A stretch of DNA of 64,000 nt from Methylobacterium mesophilicum (GCF_022179445.1 NZ_BPQU01000013.1:1-64000); one strand, 5' to 3'. Shown: positions 53,373 to 62,978, counted from the stretch's first letter. Translations and numbers: made by a program. The notes: generated by a model from the sequence alone, not told the origin.

Positions 53373-54476
53373 CTACCGCGCCAAGCCCATCACGAGCCGG
53401 AGCAGGTCCGATTGCCGGGTCACGCCGGTCTTGGCGAAGATCGCCTTGAGCTGCGAGCGCGCGGTGGCGGCGGTGATCGCGAAGCGGCTCGCCGCCTCCG
53501 CGAGGGTGACACCGTTGGACAGGGCCTGGGCGAGGCGCGCCTCCGCGGGGGTCAACCGGTAGGCGGACTGGAGGACGAAGGCGGCGGGCACCGGCATGGT
53601 CCCGGGAATGCTGGCCATCAGCAGCGTGCTGCCGCCGGCGAACAGGCCGCGGCTCGGGCCGACTAGCGGGACCACGTGGAGCACGATCGGCGAAGCATCC
53701 CGGCGGGCCACCACGATCGCGGAGATCGGGGCCCGCCCGGACGGCCGCGACAACGCCTCCAGCTGGCGTGCCGCCTCACCTTCCTCGACGGCGAGGCGCC
53801 CACCCGCGAGCTTCAGGTCGCGGCCCAGAAGCGCCCCGAACGCCGTGTTCCAATGCACGGCCCGCCCCTCGGAATCGAGGATCATGGCCGCTCGCTCGAT
53901 GATGTCGAAGGCCTGCGTCAGGCCGGCGAGGCGCGCCTTCTCGACCATCGCGGTGAGGAGTCCGGCCCGCCGGAGCAGCGGCGACAGGGTCGCCAGGCGC
54001 GCCTGCTCGTGCGGCTCGTACAGGCCCTGCGCCACCGTCCGCTGCAGCGCCAGGCACCAGAGCCGGCCCTTCACCTCGAAGCCGATCCCGGCGAACCAGC
54101 GCAGCCCGCTGGAGGCCAGCAGGTCCTGATAGAACGGCAGCCGCTGGATCTCTTCGGGCGTCGTGAAGTCCTGATCGACCGCGATGCCGCGGGCGCGGAT
54201 CATCGGCATGCCGCGGAAGCGGTGATCCTCCCGGTGCCAGCCCTCCTCGAAGTAGCGCTTCGAGGATTCGGCGAGCGACGCCGTGGTGAGCGCATCCAGG
54301 GCCGTCCGGTCGGTGCGCAGGAGCAGCGCGCCTTCGCTCCCGGACGCCAGCGACACGCGCTCGATCAGATCGGGCCAGCGCGCCGGATCGACCACCGCCT
54401 CCTCCAGGTCTTCCTGAAAGGACGCCTCGAGGTCGTCGCTGAGGCGCGCGAACAGCGCGGGGTTCAGGCCGGGCAT
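53373..54476 (-). CDS. LuxR-type regulator with PAS-like sensor segment
   Basis: A 367-residue regulator without a receiver domain. The N-terminal ~190 residues are a putative sensor region; a PAS-like segment follows (AAMILDSEGRAVHWNTAFG). The C-terminal HTH begins RLTPAEARLAQALSNGVTLA and contains ITAATARSQLKAIFAKTGV. The signal is unknown. The ATG at 54476 follows GGAG by nine bases; an ATG at 54509 is an alternative. The upstream DNA has repeated TCGATCAA sites. Confidence 0.85.
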   Translation of the reverse strand: MPGLNPALFARLSDDLEASFQEDLEEAVVDPARWPDLIERVSLASGSEGALLLRTDRTALDALTTASLAESSKRYFEEGWHREDHRFRGMPMIRARGIAVDQDFTTPEEIQRLPFYQDLLASSGLRWFAGIGFEVKGRLWCLALQRTVAQGLYEPHEQARLATLSPLLRRAGLLTAMVEKARLAGLTQAFDIIERAAMILDSEGRAVHWNTAFGALLGRDLKLAGGRLAVEEGEAARQLEALSRPSGRAPISAIVVARRDASPIVLHVVPLVGPSRGLFAGGSTLLMASIPGTMPVPAAFVLQSAYRLTPAEARLAQALSNGVTLAEAASRFAITAATARSQLKAIFAKTGVTRQSDLLRLVMGLAR

Positions 54477-54551
54477 GGCGCTCGACTCCGGGCCGGTGAA
54501 TGCCGGCATTCAGGATCGCGCCGCCCCGGCCTCGTCTGAATATCCGAGGCG

Positions 54552-54640
54552 TTTCGATCAAGTTCTTGTTATCCGAGAGCTCAAGCTTAAGCAAGGATCT
54601 GAAGAGATACGGATTTCGATCAAACCTATTGATTGATCGA
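54552..54640. promoter_or_regulatory. Repeated TCGATCAA sites upstream of LuxR-type gene
   Basis: TTTCGATCAA is at 54552-54561 and again at 54614-54623; an inverted copy TTGATCGA is at 54633-54640. The last two form a palindrome with a 9-bp spacer. They lie 76-164 bp upstream of the LuxR-type start in an unusually AT-rich stretch, and could be autoregulatory sites. Confidence 0.4.
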
Positions 54641-55064
54641 CAGTCATCACGCTCTCTGCGTTCCGTTCGAACACCGGTCATGGCTGGATCGGGCGCGGCA
54701 CGCGTCGTGGTCGCGTGCCCGTGGTGGGACAGCGCGTGATCTACGGGGCGGCAAGGATCCTGAAATCCGAGCGTGACCGTTCCTTAAGATCCATGTGCAA
54801 GCAGGGTCGTTCCGGTAGCCGGCACCGCCTCCGAGCAACGGCCGCCTCCGGCAGGCCGACGCGTCCGGCGCGCTCCTGTCTTGGCCAGGCGCCATGCCCG
54901 GCCTCCGCAGTTTGCCACAGGCCCGTTTTCACAACTTCTGATAGAGTTGAGCGGGGCGAGCTTCAAGCCTCGTTAACCAAACCCGTCGATTGTATCGCTC
55001 TGCGCGGTTCGATCACGAGTTGTCATCGGACGGGCGCAGTCGAGCATGGTGCGGCTGAAGGTCG
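54641..55064. other. Gene-free gap before the exopolysaccharide operon
   Basis: More than 400 bp with no convincing gene. Short open frames in this region are Arg/Ser/Pro-rich and not protein-like. It should hold the promoter of the polysaccharide operon, but I do not recognise a clear one. A GTTAAC core lies near 54972-54977. Confidence 0.4.
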
Positions 55065-56237
55065 ATGGCGTTTTCCCTGTCTGCGTTCCTCGGCGCGGCG
55101 ACCCGGCGCGCCTCCCGGGCATCCAGCGTCGCGGATCATCCGCGATGCCGTGCCGCCGCGCTGGCGGTCCTCGCCTGCGCACCGCTTCTGAGCGGTTGCA
55201 TGTCCGGCAAACCCCGCTCGGCAGGGCGGTCCGGCCCGGACGTGACCCAGACCGGCTCGATCGCCGATGCGGTGCCGCCCTCGGTCGTCGCCGCCGCCGA
55301 GGAGGAGGTCGGGCGCACCATGCGCCTGGGGCTCGCCAACTACCGGCTCAATGTCGGCGACAACCTCGAAGTGTCGTTCCTGATCGACTCGAGCGTGGTC
55401 CAGCCGACCTACCGCCTCAACCCCAGCGACGAGTTCGACGTCGATTTCCGCACCCACCCGGAATACAACCGTACGGTGATCGTCCGACCGGATGGCCGGA
55501 TCTCGCTGCCGGGCAAGAACGGCATCAAGGTCGCCGGGCTGTCGCCCGAGGCAGCCGCCACGCTGATCAAGAGCACCTACGACGACGTGCTGATCGACCC
55601 GGTCGTCACGATCATGCTGCGCAAATTCAGAACCGTGACCGATGATTTCCGCGATCTCACCCAGCGGGCCGATATGGGCCGCGTGAAGGTCCTGGCGATC
55701 GAGCCCGACGGCAAGATCAACCTGCCGATGGTGCCGCCGGTCCAGGCCGCAGGCCGGACCGTGTCCGAGGTCGCCAGCAACCTCACCGCCGCCTACCACC
55801 GCCAGCTCGCCACGGTGAGCACGAGCGTGCGACTCGCAAGCCTGGTGCCGGCCAACACCATGGTGTTCGGCGAGGTCCGGGCCCCCGGGCCGGTCACCCT
55901 GCAGGGTGCCCGCACGCTGGCGCAGGTGCTCGGCTCGGCCGGCGGCATCCTGCCGACAGCCGCGGGCGATGCCGTCCGCATCATCCGGTTCGATGGCGGG
56001 GCCGCGGGCAGCGTCCGCATCGTCGACATCGGCGAGCCGGGGCTGGCCGACTCGATCATCGTGCCCCCGAACGCCACGGTCTACGTGCCGCCCTCGCTGC
56101 TGGCGAAGACCGCCCGCGCCGTCGACCTCGTGGTCCGCCAGATCCTGCTCTTCAACGGCACCGGCTTCGGCGTGAACTACATCACCGGCCCGTCCGCCAA
56201 CACCTCCACCAGCGCCACCGTGAGGTCCGGGACGTGA
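55065..56237 (+). CDS. Polysaccharide export lipoprotein (Wza/GumB-like)
   Basis: Outer-membrane polysaccharide export protein of 390 residues. The lipobox is LLSGC (Cys45), though with a long N-terminus. The polysaccharide export domain begins LNVGDNLEVSF and has two repeats (TVIVRPDGRISLPGKNG, VLAIEPDGKINLPM). A SLBB-like segment (TMVFGEVRAPGPVTLQG) follows. It forms the channel for the polymer. It ends overlapping the Wzz-like gene by four bases (GTGA). Confidence 0.9.
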   Translation: MAFSLSAFLGAATRRASRASSVADHPRCRAAALAVLACAPLLSGCMSGKPRSAGRSGPDVTQTGSIADAVPPSVVAAAEEEVGRTMRLGLANYRLNVGDNLEVSFLIDSSVVQPTYRLNPSDEFDVDFRTHPEYNRTVIVRPDGRISLPGKNGIKVAGLSPEAAATLIKSTYDDVLIDPVVTIMLRKFRTVTDDFRDLTQRADMGRVKVLAIEPDGKINLPMVPPVQAAGRTVSEVASNLTAAYHRQLATVSTSVRLASLVPANTMVFGEVRAPGPVTLQGARTLAQVLGSAGGILPTAAGDAVRIIRFDGGAAGSVRIVDIGEPGLADSIIVPPNATVYVPPSLLAKTARAVDLVVRQILLFNGTGFGVNYITGPSANTSTSATVRSGT

Positions 56238-57808
56238 CGAAGTCCGACATGTCCCGGCCCGACCGGGCCGCCCCCGAGGACGTCGAAGGCCCCGCCTTCG
56301 ATCTCCGCGACGCCCTGGCGGCCCTGTTCCGGCACATCCGGCCGGCCCTGCTGATCCTGGCCGCCGCGATCCTGGGCGCCGGCATCTACCTGCTGCTGAC
56401 GCCCGCCGAGTACACCGCCGACGCCAAGCTGATCATCCGCCTCGGTCGCGAGAAGTCGGCCGCCCCGGTCCAGGGCGGCGCCAACCAGAACTACATGTTC
56501 TCCGAGCGCGCGCAGAACGTGAACAACGAGGTCGAGATCCTGCGCGACCCGAGCATCGTGCGCGACGAGTTCGCGGCGCTGAAGGCGATCACCCCGACCG
56601 GCGACCTCGGCCCGCCCCCCGCGGACTGGATGGATTGGCTGATCTACCAGGGCCGGGTCGCCATGCGCGGGGCCAAGGCGGTCAAGAACTGGGTCGTGGA
56701 CACGGCCCGCATCCCGTTCGAGACGCTGGGCCTGCTGCGCCACCTCAGCCCCGACGAGAAGCTCTACGAGGCCTATCTGGCCTCCTTCAAGGTCGTGTTC
56801 GTCAAGGAGACGGACGTGATCCTGACCGGCTTCACCTGGACAGACCCGAACTTCGCCGCCCAGGCGCTGAACCGGCTGCTCGATGCCTATAAGCGCCGTC
56901 ACGTCGAGGTCTACGCCGACGAGACGCCCGCCACCTTCTACCAGGGCAAGCTGGAGCGGGCGCGCGCCGACCTCGCCGCCATCGACGCGCAGCTGGCGAC
57001 CTCCCTGAAGGGCAACAACACCGCCAGCTTCGAGATCGAGCAGCAGAACGATCTCGGTACGCTGTCGGACCTCGCCCGGCAGAAGTCGGCCGCCCAGATC
57101 GAGCGCGAAGGCGTCGAGTCCCGGCTCAAGCGAACCCGCGAGACCGGGCCCGACCGCTGGCAGCCGACGCCGCCCGACGCCGACCCGACGGTGGCGGCCT
57201 TCGACACGCGCTGGGCCGATCTCAGGACCAAGCGGGCGGAGATCGCCGTCCGATTCAGGCCGACCGCCCCCGAATTCATCAGCCTCGACCGGGACCTCAT
57301 CGCCCTGACGCGGCAGAAGTACCAGGCGCTGATCGCCGCCGACACGGCGCGGCTCGCGGTGCTCGCGGAGAAGATCCAGACCATCACGGGGATCGAAGCG
57401 AGCCGCCGCAAGGCCGCCATCGGCCAGAGCGACGCGGCCCTGGCCTACGGCCGGCTCACGCAGCAGAAATCCCTGCTCAGCGACGAGATCAACGACACCC
57501 AGAAGCGCATCGATGCGTTGCGCACCGGCACCGGGCTGGACGCGCAATCCGTGACCTCCTCCGCCCTGGTGGCGCGCGCCGTGCCGCCGCGGCTGCCCTC
57601 CGGCCCGAACCGGCCGCTGATCCTCGGCCTCGCGGCCGGGCTCGGGCTGCTCGCCGCCCTGGCCTACGTCGCCCTGGCGGAGATCCTCGCCCAGACCTAC
57701 CGCAGCGCCGCCGAGGTCGCCCGCTCCCTGCGCGTGCCTGTCCTTGCCGCCGTTCCGCTGCGCTCCGGCGCCGAGCGGCGGCCGCGCTTCGGAGGAGCCG
57801 CCGCATGA
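56234..57808 (+). CDS. Wzz/GumC-type chain-length/export protein
   Basis: Inner-membrane polysaccharide co-polymerase, 524 residues. The N-terminal membrane segment is RPALLILAAAILGAGIYLLL; a long periplasmic coiled-coil with Ala/Gln/Arg-rich heptads (~280-440) follows, and a second membrane segment lies near residue 470 (LILGLAAGLGLLAALAYV). No tyrosine kinase domain is fused, so this is the separated GumC form. It starts at GTG (56234), overlapping the previous gene, or at the ATG at 56249. Confidence 0.87.
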   Translation: MTKSDMSRPDRAAPEDVEGPAFDLRDALAALFRHIRPALLILAAAILGAGIYLLLTPAEYTADAKLIIRLGREKSAAPVQGGANQNYMFSERAQNVNNEVEILRDPSIVRDEFAALKAITPTGDLGPPPADWMDWLIYQGRVAMRGAKAVKNWVVDTARIPFETLGLLRHLSPDEKLYEAYLASFKVVFVKETDVILTGFTWTDPNFAAQALNRLLDAYKRRHVEVYADETPATFYQGKLERARADLAAIDAQLATSLKGNNTASFEIEQQNDLGTLSDLARQKSAAQIEREGVESRLKRTRETGPDRWQPTPPDADPTVAAFDTRWADLRTKRAEIAVRFRPTAPEFISLDRDLIALTRQKYQALIAADTARLAVLAEKIQTITGIEASRRKAAIGQSDAALAYGRLTQQKSLLSDEINDTQKRIDALRTGTGLDAQSVTSSALVARAVPPRLPSGPNRPLILGLAAGLGLLAALAYVALAEILAQTYRSAAEVARSLRVPVLAAVPLRSGAERRPRFGGAAA

Positions 57809-58443
57809 TCGCCGCCAACGCCCCGATGATCGACCCGGCCGTGCTCGAGCCGGCCCTTGTCCAGCTCAGCCGTTACGAGACCCGGCTGCGACGGGTCGGG
57901 ATCACCGCGGTCCAACCCGGTGAGGGGGTGAGCACGCTCGCGCGCGAACTCGCCGGCGCCTATGCCCGCCGCGGCCGCACCGCTGCGCTGATCGAGACCA
58001 ACTGGTCCCGGCCGTCCCTGGCCGCGGCCTACGGGCTGGAGGGCCGGCCGGGCTTCGCCGACATCGTCGCCGGGGACGTGGCGCCGAGCCTCGGGGTCCA
58101 CCCGGTCGCCGACGGCCTGAGCGTCGTGCCGGCGGGGAGCGCCGCGGCGATCCGGAAGGCGACCCTGGACGACGGCCGCGTCGAGGACTTCCTGGCGCTG
58201 GTCGACGACCGCTTCGACCTCGCCATCCTGGATTGCGAACCGATCACCGAGATCGGCGACGCGGCGGCGCTTTCGCCCTTCGTGGACGGGTTCGTCGTGG
58301 TGATCGGCGCCGAGCGCACGCGCCGGGCCGTGGCGCAGCGGGCGCTGGCCGACCTCAAGGCCGCGGGCGGCGCGCCGCTCGGCATCGTCCTCAACGGGAC
58401 CCGGCGGCCGATCCCGAAATGGCTGTACCGGTGGCTCGGATGA
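57805..58443 (+). CDS. CpsD/CapB-like protein with degenerate Walker A
   Basis: A 212-residue protein in the place of the BY-kinase partner of the Wzz-like protein. The P-loop reads PGEGVST (residues 38-44): Val42 stands where BY-kinases have the catalytic Lys of GEGKST. Walker A' is also changed (ALIETNWSRPSL, normally LIDADxRRP). Walker B-like LAILDCEP is present. There is no Tyr-rich tail. It is probably a non-catalytic regulator of polymer length. GGAGGAG precedes the ATG. Confidence 0.8.
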   Translation: MIAANAPMIDPAVLEPALVQLSRYETRLRRVGITAVQPGEGVSTLARELAGAYARRGRTAALIETNWSRPSLAAAYGLEGRPGFADIVAGDVAPSLGVHPVADGLSVVPAGSAAAIRKATLDDGRVEDFLALVDDRFDLAILDCEPITEIGDAAALSPFVDGFVVVIGAERTRRAVAQRALADLKAAGGAPLGIVLNGTRRPIPKWLYRWLG

Positions 58444-60053
58444 GCGGCGCCCCGGTTCGCGCACTCCGCGCCCTGCCGGTGGCCGGCCTCGGCCTCGCGG
58501 CGGCGGCCGGTGCCGTGGCGCTGAGCGCCGCGCCCCTGAAATTCGCCGTGGTCGGGTTGGCCGCGGCCTTCGGCGGGGTCGGCGCCCTGATCGCCGGGCA
58601 GCGCTACCGCCTGACGCCCCTGCTGCTGGTCGCCCTCGCGGTCGGGCTGACCGTGAAGCTCGATGTCAGCTTCTTCCAGCATTTCGAGGCCGTCGGCCAA
58701 TACCTGCCGAGCATCGGCGGCGGCGCCGGACTGACCGTCAGCGTGGCGCTCCTGGTGGCGCTGACGCTGATCCTGTCCAAGCTGACCGGCATCGGCGAGC
58801 GGGTCTCGGGGCTGCGCCTCGACCGGCCGCTCGTGCTCACGCAGCTGGGCTTCCTGACCGCCGGCCTGCTCTCGCTGGCCAACGCCCCCGACACCGCCTA
58901 CCTGTGGTTCGATGCCTGGCGGTTCCTCGGGCTGCTCCTCGTCTCGGTCGCCGTCTCGAACCTGTCCGGCGCCGATATCCGCACCCTGGCGCTGGCGATC
59001 TGCGCGCTGTGCCTGGTGCAGACCGCGGTGGCGGGGCTGCAATACGTCTCCGGCTCCGAACTCGGCCTCTCCGTGCTCGGCGAGGAGCAGATCGTCGAGG
59101 AGAACATCAACTTCTCCGCCCAGCGCCGCGCCGGAGGCCTGAAGGTCCACCCGAATATTCTCGGGTACTATTACGAGTTCGTTTGGCCGCTGGCACTGGC
59201 GCTAGCCCTCTCTCGGGGCCCGAAACTCCTGCGCCTGATCGGCGCCGCCGGGGCCGGTTCGGCCGTCGTCGGCGTGGTGCTGACCCTGTCGCGCGCCTCC
59301 TGGCTGACCTATCCGCTCTCGGCGACCCTGGTGATCCTGCTGGTCTACAGGGACCGGCTGTTCTCTCGGGCGAGCCTGATGGTGTTCGCCCTGCTGGTCG
59401 TCGTGGCCGGGATCGGGGCGATCTATGCCGGGCCGCTGGTCTGGGAGCGCCTGACCGCGGATGACGGCGGCTCGGCGGCGCAGCGTGGGCCGCTCAACGC
59501 AGCCGCCCTGGCGCTGTTCGCGCAGTTCCCGTTCTTCGGCGTCGGGCTGAACAATTTCGGCAACCAGTTCGCGGTGCTCGATCAGACCGGCCTGTCCCGC
59601 CTCGCCGGATTGTTCGACCGCTCGAACCACGTCGTGCACAACCTGCACATCCTGATCCTCACCGAGGTCGGGATCGTCGGCTACACCGCCTTCGCGCTGG
59701 TCTTTTCGGTCGGGATCTACCGCGGCTTCCGGGCGGCTTGGCGCGCACCGGTGGGCGATCCGCTGGCGGCCATCGCGGCCGCCTGCGCGGTCGGACTCAT
59801 CGCCCACCTGCTGCACGGGCTCGTCGATCCGGGTTTCCGCCTGAACCTCGGCATCGCCGAATTGCTCTACACCGGCCTCGGGCTGATCGCGGGCGTGCGG
59901 GCCGCGCAGCGCCGTGCCGCCGCGGAGGTCGGCGGCGCGACGCGCGCGCTCTCCGTGCCGGATCATGGATCCGCGACTTCGCCGGGCAACCGTCCGAGGC
60001 CGCCCGCGACCCCGAACCGTCCTGCCCTCGGATCGCGGAGAGTTCGACCATGA
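58440..60053 (+). CDS. O-antigen ligase-like/Wzy-type polymerase membrane protein
   Basis: A 537-residue integral membrane protein with about 12 segments. It has the pattern of the O-antigen ligase/WzyC family: a large periplasmic loop with GLKVHPNILGYYYEFVWP, RASWLTYPLSATLVILLV, GVGLNNFGNQF and NHVVHNLHILILTEVGIVGY, with the conserved His and Arg of this family. It should polymerise or ligate the polysaccharide. It starts at ATG 58440 in a four-base overlap (ATGA) with the previous gene. Confidence 0.87.
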   Translation: MSGAPVRALRALPVAGLGLAAAAGAVALSAAPLKFAVVGLAAAFGGVGALIAGQRYRLTPLLLVALAVGLTVKLDVSFFQHFEAVGQYLPSIGGGAGLTVSVALLVALTLILSKLTGIGERVSGLRLDRPLVLTQLGFLTAGLLSLANAPDTAYLWFDAWRFLGLLLVSVAVSNLSGADIRTLALAICALCLVQTAVAGLQYVSGSELGLSVLGEEQIVEENINFSAQRRAGGLKVHPNILGYYYEFVWPLALALALSRGPKLLRLIGAAGAGSAVVGVVLTLSRASWLTYPLSATLVILLVYRDRLFSRASLMVFALLVVVAGIGAIYAGPLVWERLTADDGGSAAQRGPLNAAALALFAQFPFFGVGLNNFGNQFAVLDQTGLSRLAGLFDRSNHVVHNLHILILTEVGIVGYTAFALVFSVGIYRGFRAAWRAPVGDPLAAIAAACAVGLIAHLLHGLVDPGFRLNLGIAELLYTGLGLIAGVRAAQRRAAAEVGGATRALSVPDHGSATSPGNRPRPPATPNRPALGSRRVRP

Positions 60054-60982
60054 GCGGCATCGGCCTCAGTGTCCTGATCGTCACCTACAACACCGGCGCC
60101 GACATCGAGACCTGCCTGCGCCTCCTCGCGGCCAGCCGGATCGACCGGTCCTACGAGGTGATCGTCGTCGACAACGCCTCGTCGGACGGCACGCCGGAGC
60201 GGATCGCCGGCGCCTTCCCGTGGGTGCGGCTGATCGCCGAGCGGACCAACCACGGCTTCGCGGGGGGCAACGCCGTCGCGCTCGCTGCGGCGCAGGGCGA
60301 CACGATCCTGCTTCTGAACCCCGACGCGTTCCTGCGCGACCCGGAGGCGCTAGCCGGAGCGCTGGCCCATCTCGACGCGCATCCCGATGTCGGCGCGGTC
60401 GGGCCGCGCCTGATCTTCCCGGACGGCCGCCATCAGGTCGGCGATGCCGGCTACGAGCCGCGCCCGCTTTCGACCCTGGTCCACGCTGCCGGGCTGTCCG
60501 GGCGCTTCGGCCTGCGCGGCCTCTACCTCGCGAGCCGGCAGGCCCGGGGGCGCGAGGCCCTGGACGTGGACTGGGTCTGCGGCGCGTTCGTCCTGATGCG
60601 CCGGAAGGCGGTCGAGGCGATCGGTGGCCTGGAAAGCACGCTGTTCCTCTACGGCGAGGACGTCGATTGGGGCTGTCGCCTGCGCGATGCCGGCTGGCGG
60701 GTCGCCTACCTGCCGGGGATCGCGGTCGTCCATCTCCAGGGCGGCTCGGCCGGCACGCGCTCGGCCCGCTGGCTCGACGGGCTGGCGGGGATCTACCGCC
60801 TGCGCAACGCCGGCCGGCTCCTGTCCTCGCCGGCCTTCTTCGTAGCCCCGCTGCGCCTCGGCTTCACCCTGCGGGCGCTGGCCTACAGCCTCGCCGGCCG
60901 CCTCGGACGGCAGCCGGAACTCGCCCGCAAGGCCGAGGACATGCGCAGGTTTTCCAACCATCTGCGCAGTCTTCGAGGCTGA
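60050..60982 (+). CDS. Glycosyltransferase family 2
   Basis: A 310-residue inverting-type (GT-A) glycosyltransferase. The start LSVLIVTYNTGADIETCL, VVDNASSDGTPERI, NHGFAGGNAVALAAAQGD and LLLNPDAFLRDP (the acidic NPDA motif for metal) mark it as a rhamnosyltransferase-like GT2. FLYGEDVDWGCRLRDAGWRV is the acceptor side. It starts at ATG 60050, overlapping the previous stop (ATGA). Confidence 0.9.
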   Translation: MSGIGLSVLIVTYNTGADIETCLRLLAASRIDRSYEVIVVDNASSDGTPERIAGAFPWVRLIAERTNHGFAGGNAVALAAAQGDTILLLNPDAFLRDPEALAGALAHLDAHPDVGAVGPRLIFPDGRHQVGDAGYEPRPLSTLVHAAGLSGRFGLRGLYLASRQARGREALDVDWVCGAFVLMRRKAVEAIGGLESTLFLYGEDVDWGCRLRDAGWRVAYLPGIAVVHLQGGSAGTRSARWLDGLAGIYRLRNAGRLLSSPAFFVAPLRLGFTLRALAYSLAGRLGRQPELARKAEDMRRFSNHLRSLRG

Positions 60983-60994
60983 TCGGCCCGATCC

Positions 60995-61732
60995 TCACGC
61001 CTTCTTCCGGATGAAAACCATGTGGTAGCCTTTCAACGGACCCGGCGTGAGCCGGAACAGCAGCTCCCAGAACTTGCCCAGGACGATGTTCTCGCCATGA
61101 TAGAACGGCTGCCCGTCAAAACTGTAGGTGAAGTGCTCGAACCGATCAGTTGGGAAAAGCCGCTTCCGCGCCGCCTCCGTGTTCATCGTGTAGAGCGGCA
61201 CGAACGAGTCGATCTCGACCCGCCGCGGCTCGACCCAGCGCAGGACCTGCGCGTGCAGCCGCTTCGGGATCAGCCGCGCGCCGACCCCGACATAGCCCCA
61301 GCGGTTGGGCGTCCAGGCGCAGAGCCACCCCCCCGGGGCGAGGACCCGGCCGAGCTCGGCCGCGGTGACCTCGGCATGCTCGATATGTTCGAGGACCGAG
61401 AACGCCGAGATCAGGTCGAAGCTTCCGTCCGGGAATGGAAGGACCCCGTCGTGGCCGATCAGACGGACCTCGTCGGCCGACTTGTTCTCGAGGACCGCCT
61501 CGTCCACGTCGCAGGCCATGACGTGGGCGCAGCGTCCGCGGAAGTCGCCGAGGTGCCGGCGCAGTGGAACCGGGTCATCGGTCCACTTGCCGCGCCCGGC
61601 CCCGAACTCCATCACCCGCATATCCGGCCGGAGCAGCGCGTTGACACGCACGATGTACTCCATCCGGTGGTCCTGCCGGGAGTAACCCCCGGCCCCCATC
61701 TCCCGGAACAGGCGCTGTTCGACGGTGACCAT
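60995..61732 (-). CDS. Class I SAM-dependent methyltransferase
   Basis: A 245-residue methyltransferase. The SAM motif is VMEFGAGRGKW, and the post-I Asp is in HVMACDVDEAVL. Motif II is FDLISAFSVLEHIEHAEV, and APGGWLCAWTPNRWG follows. The C-terminal half has unknown specificity. It is convergent with the GT2 gene (12 bp gap) and diverges from the next glycosyltransferase. Its place suggests modification of a sugar or lipid in the polysaccharide pathway. Confidence 0.85.
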   Translation of the reverse strand: MVTVEQRLFREMGAGGYSRQDHRMEYIVRVNALLRPDMRVMEFGAGRGKWTDDPVPLRRHLGDFRGRCAHVMACDVDEAVLENKSADEVRLIGHDGVLPFPDGSFDLISAFSVLEHIEHAEVTAAELGRVLAPGGWLCAWTPNRWGYVGVGARLIPKRLHAQVLRWVEPRRVEIDSFVPLYTMNTEAARKRLFPTDRFEHFTYSFDGQPFYHGENIVLGKFWELLFRLTPGPLKGYHMVFIRKKA

Positions 61733-61768
61733 ACTTCAGGCTCCCTTGAGGACGCGACGCGCGCCGGA

Positions 61769-62950
61769 GTGGTGAATCGGGACGGGCCGGACGGGCGCCC
61801 GGCGGTGGCGATCCTCGGCACCCGCGGGGTGCCGGCCGCGCATGGGGGCTTCGAGACCCTGGCCGAGCGCCTGGCGCTGGATCTCGTCGAGCGGGGCTGG
61901 CGGGTCGAGGTCTATTGCCAGGTCAGCACGCCGACCCCGCCGAGCGTCTGGCGCGGCGTGGCGCTGATCCCGGTCGCGGTGCGGGGCGACGGCGCCTTCG
62001 CGACGATCGTGTTCGACCTCAAATGCACCCTGCGGGCGGCGTTCCGGCCGGCCCTGCCGCTGGTGCTCGGCTACAACACGGCCCTGTTCTCGATCTTGTA
62101 CCGCCTCACCGGCAAGCGCAGCGTCATGAACATGGACGGGATCGAGTGGAAGCGCGACCGGTGGTCGAAGCTCGCCAAGGCATGGTTCTGGCTGAACGAG
62201 CGTCTCGGCAGCCTGTTCTCGACGCATCTGGTCGCGGACCATCCGGAGATCGCCCGCCACCTCGCCCGCAACACCGCGGCGAAGCGGATCACCACGATCG
62301 CGTACGGCGCCGACCCGGTGCTGGAGGCGCCGACGACGCCGCTGTCTGCGTTCGGCGTGCGCCCCCGCGATTACGGGCTGCTGATCGCCCGGGTCGTGCC
62401 CGAGAACCTCGTGCTCCAGATCGTCCGCGCCTGGAGCGAGATCCGCCCCGGCCTGCCCCTCGTCGTGCTCGGCAAGCTGATGGACTCGGATTCCTACCAC
62501 CGCGCCGTGAAGGCCGCGGGCGGCCCGGACGTGATCTTCGCGGGCGCGATCTACGAGGCCGACCGGGTGTCGGCCCTCCGGCTCCATGCCCGCTTCCACA
62601 TCCACGGCCACACGGTCGGCGGCACCAATCCGTCCCTGGTCGAGGCCCTCGGCGCCGGCTCGCCGATCCTGGCCCACGACAATCCGTTCAACCGCTGGGT
62701 GGCGGGCGACGGCGCCGTGTTCTTCGGCGACGAGACCGAGCTGCGCCGGGGCATCCTGAACCTCGTGCGCGCCGCGCCGAGCCGGCTCGACGCGATGTCG
62801 GCGGCCTCCCGCGACCGGCATGCGGACGCGTTCGGCTGGCGTGGCATCGTCGATGCCTACGAAGGCGTGCTCCGCCGCCAGCTCCCGTCCCGGCGCGCCG
62901 CCCGCGGAGGCCGGGAAGCCATCCGCCGCCACGAGCACGGGCCGGCCTGA
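61769..62950 (+). CDS. Glycosyltransferase with DUF1972/GT4-like N-terminus
   Basis: A 393-residue GT-B glycosyltransferase. AILGTRGVPAAHGGFETLAE is the DUF1972 family start, VMNMDGIEWKRDRWS and ITTIAYGAD follow. HGHTVGGTNPSLVEALGAG is the C-terminal donor-binding site. It probably adds the first or second sugars of the repeat. No ATG is close to the start; GTG at 61769 or 61772 is most likely, with TTG 61745 as an alternative. It diverges from the methyltransferase across 36 bp. Confidence 0.85.
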   Translation: MVNRDGPDGRPAVAILGTRGVPAAHGGFETLAERLALDLVERGWRVEVYCQVSTPTPPSVWRGVALIPVAVRGDGAFATIVFDLKCTLRAAFRPALPLVLGYNTALFSILYRLTGKRSVMNMDGIEWKRDRWSKLAKAWFWLNERLGSLFSTHLVADHPEIARHLARNTAAKRITTIAYGADPVLEAPTTPLSAFGVRPRDYGLLIARVVPENLVLQIVRAWSEIRPGLPLVVLGKLMDSDSYHRAVKAAGGPDVIFAGAIYEADRVSALRLHARFHIHGHTVGGTNPSLVEALGAGSPILAHDNPFNRWVAGDGAVFFGDETELRRGILNLVRAAPSRLDAMSAASRDRHADAFGWRGIVDAYEGVLRRQLPSRRAARGGREAIRRHEHGPA

Positions 62951-62978
62951 CCGGCGGGCCGACGTTGCAGGGTTGGTC

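Noticed and set aside
54715..55191. 158-residue frame in the gap before the polysaccharide operon
   Set aside because: Arg/Ser/Pro-rich, no ribosome site, overlaps the start of the export lipoprotein in another frame.
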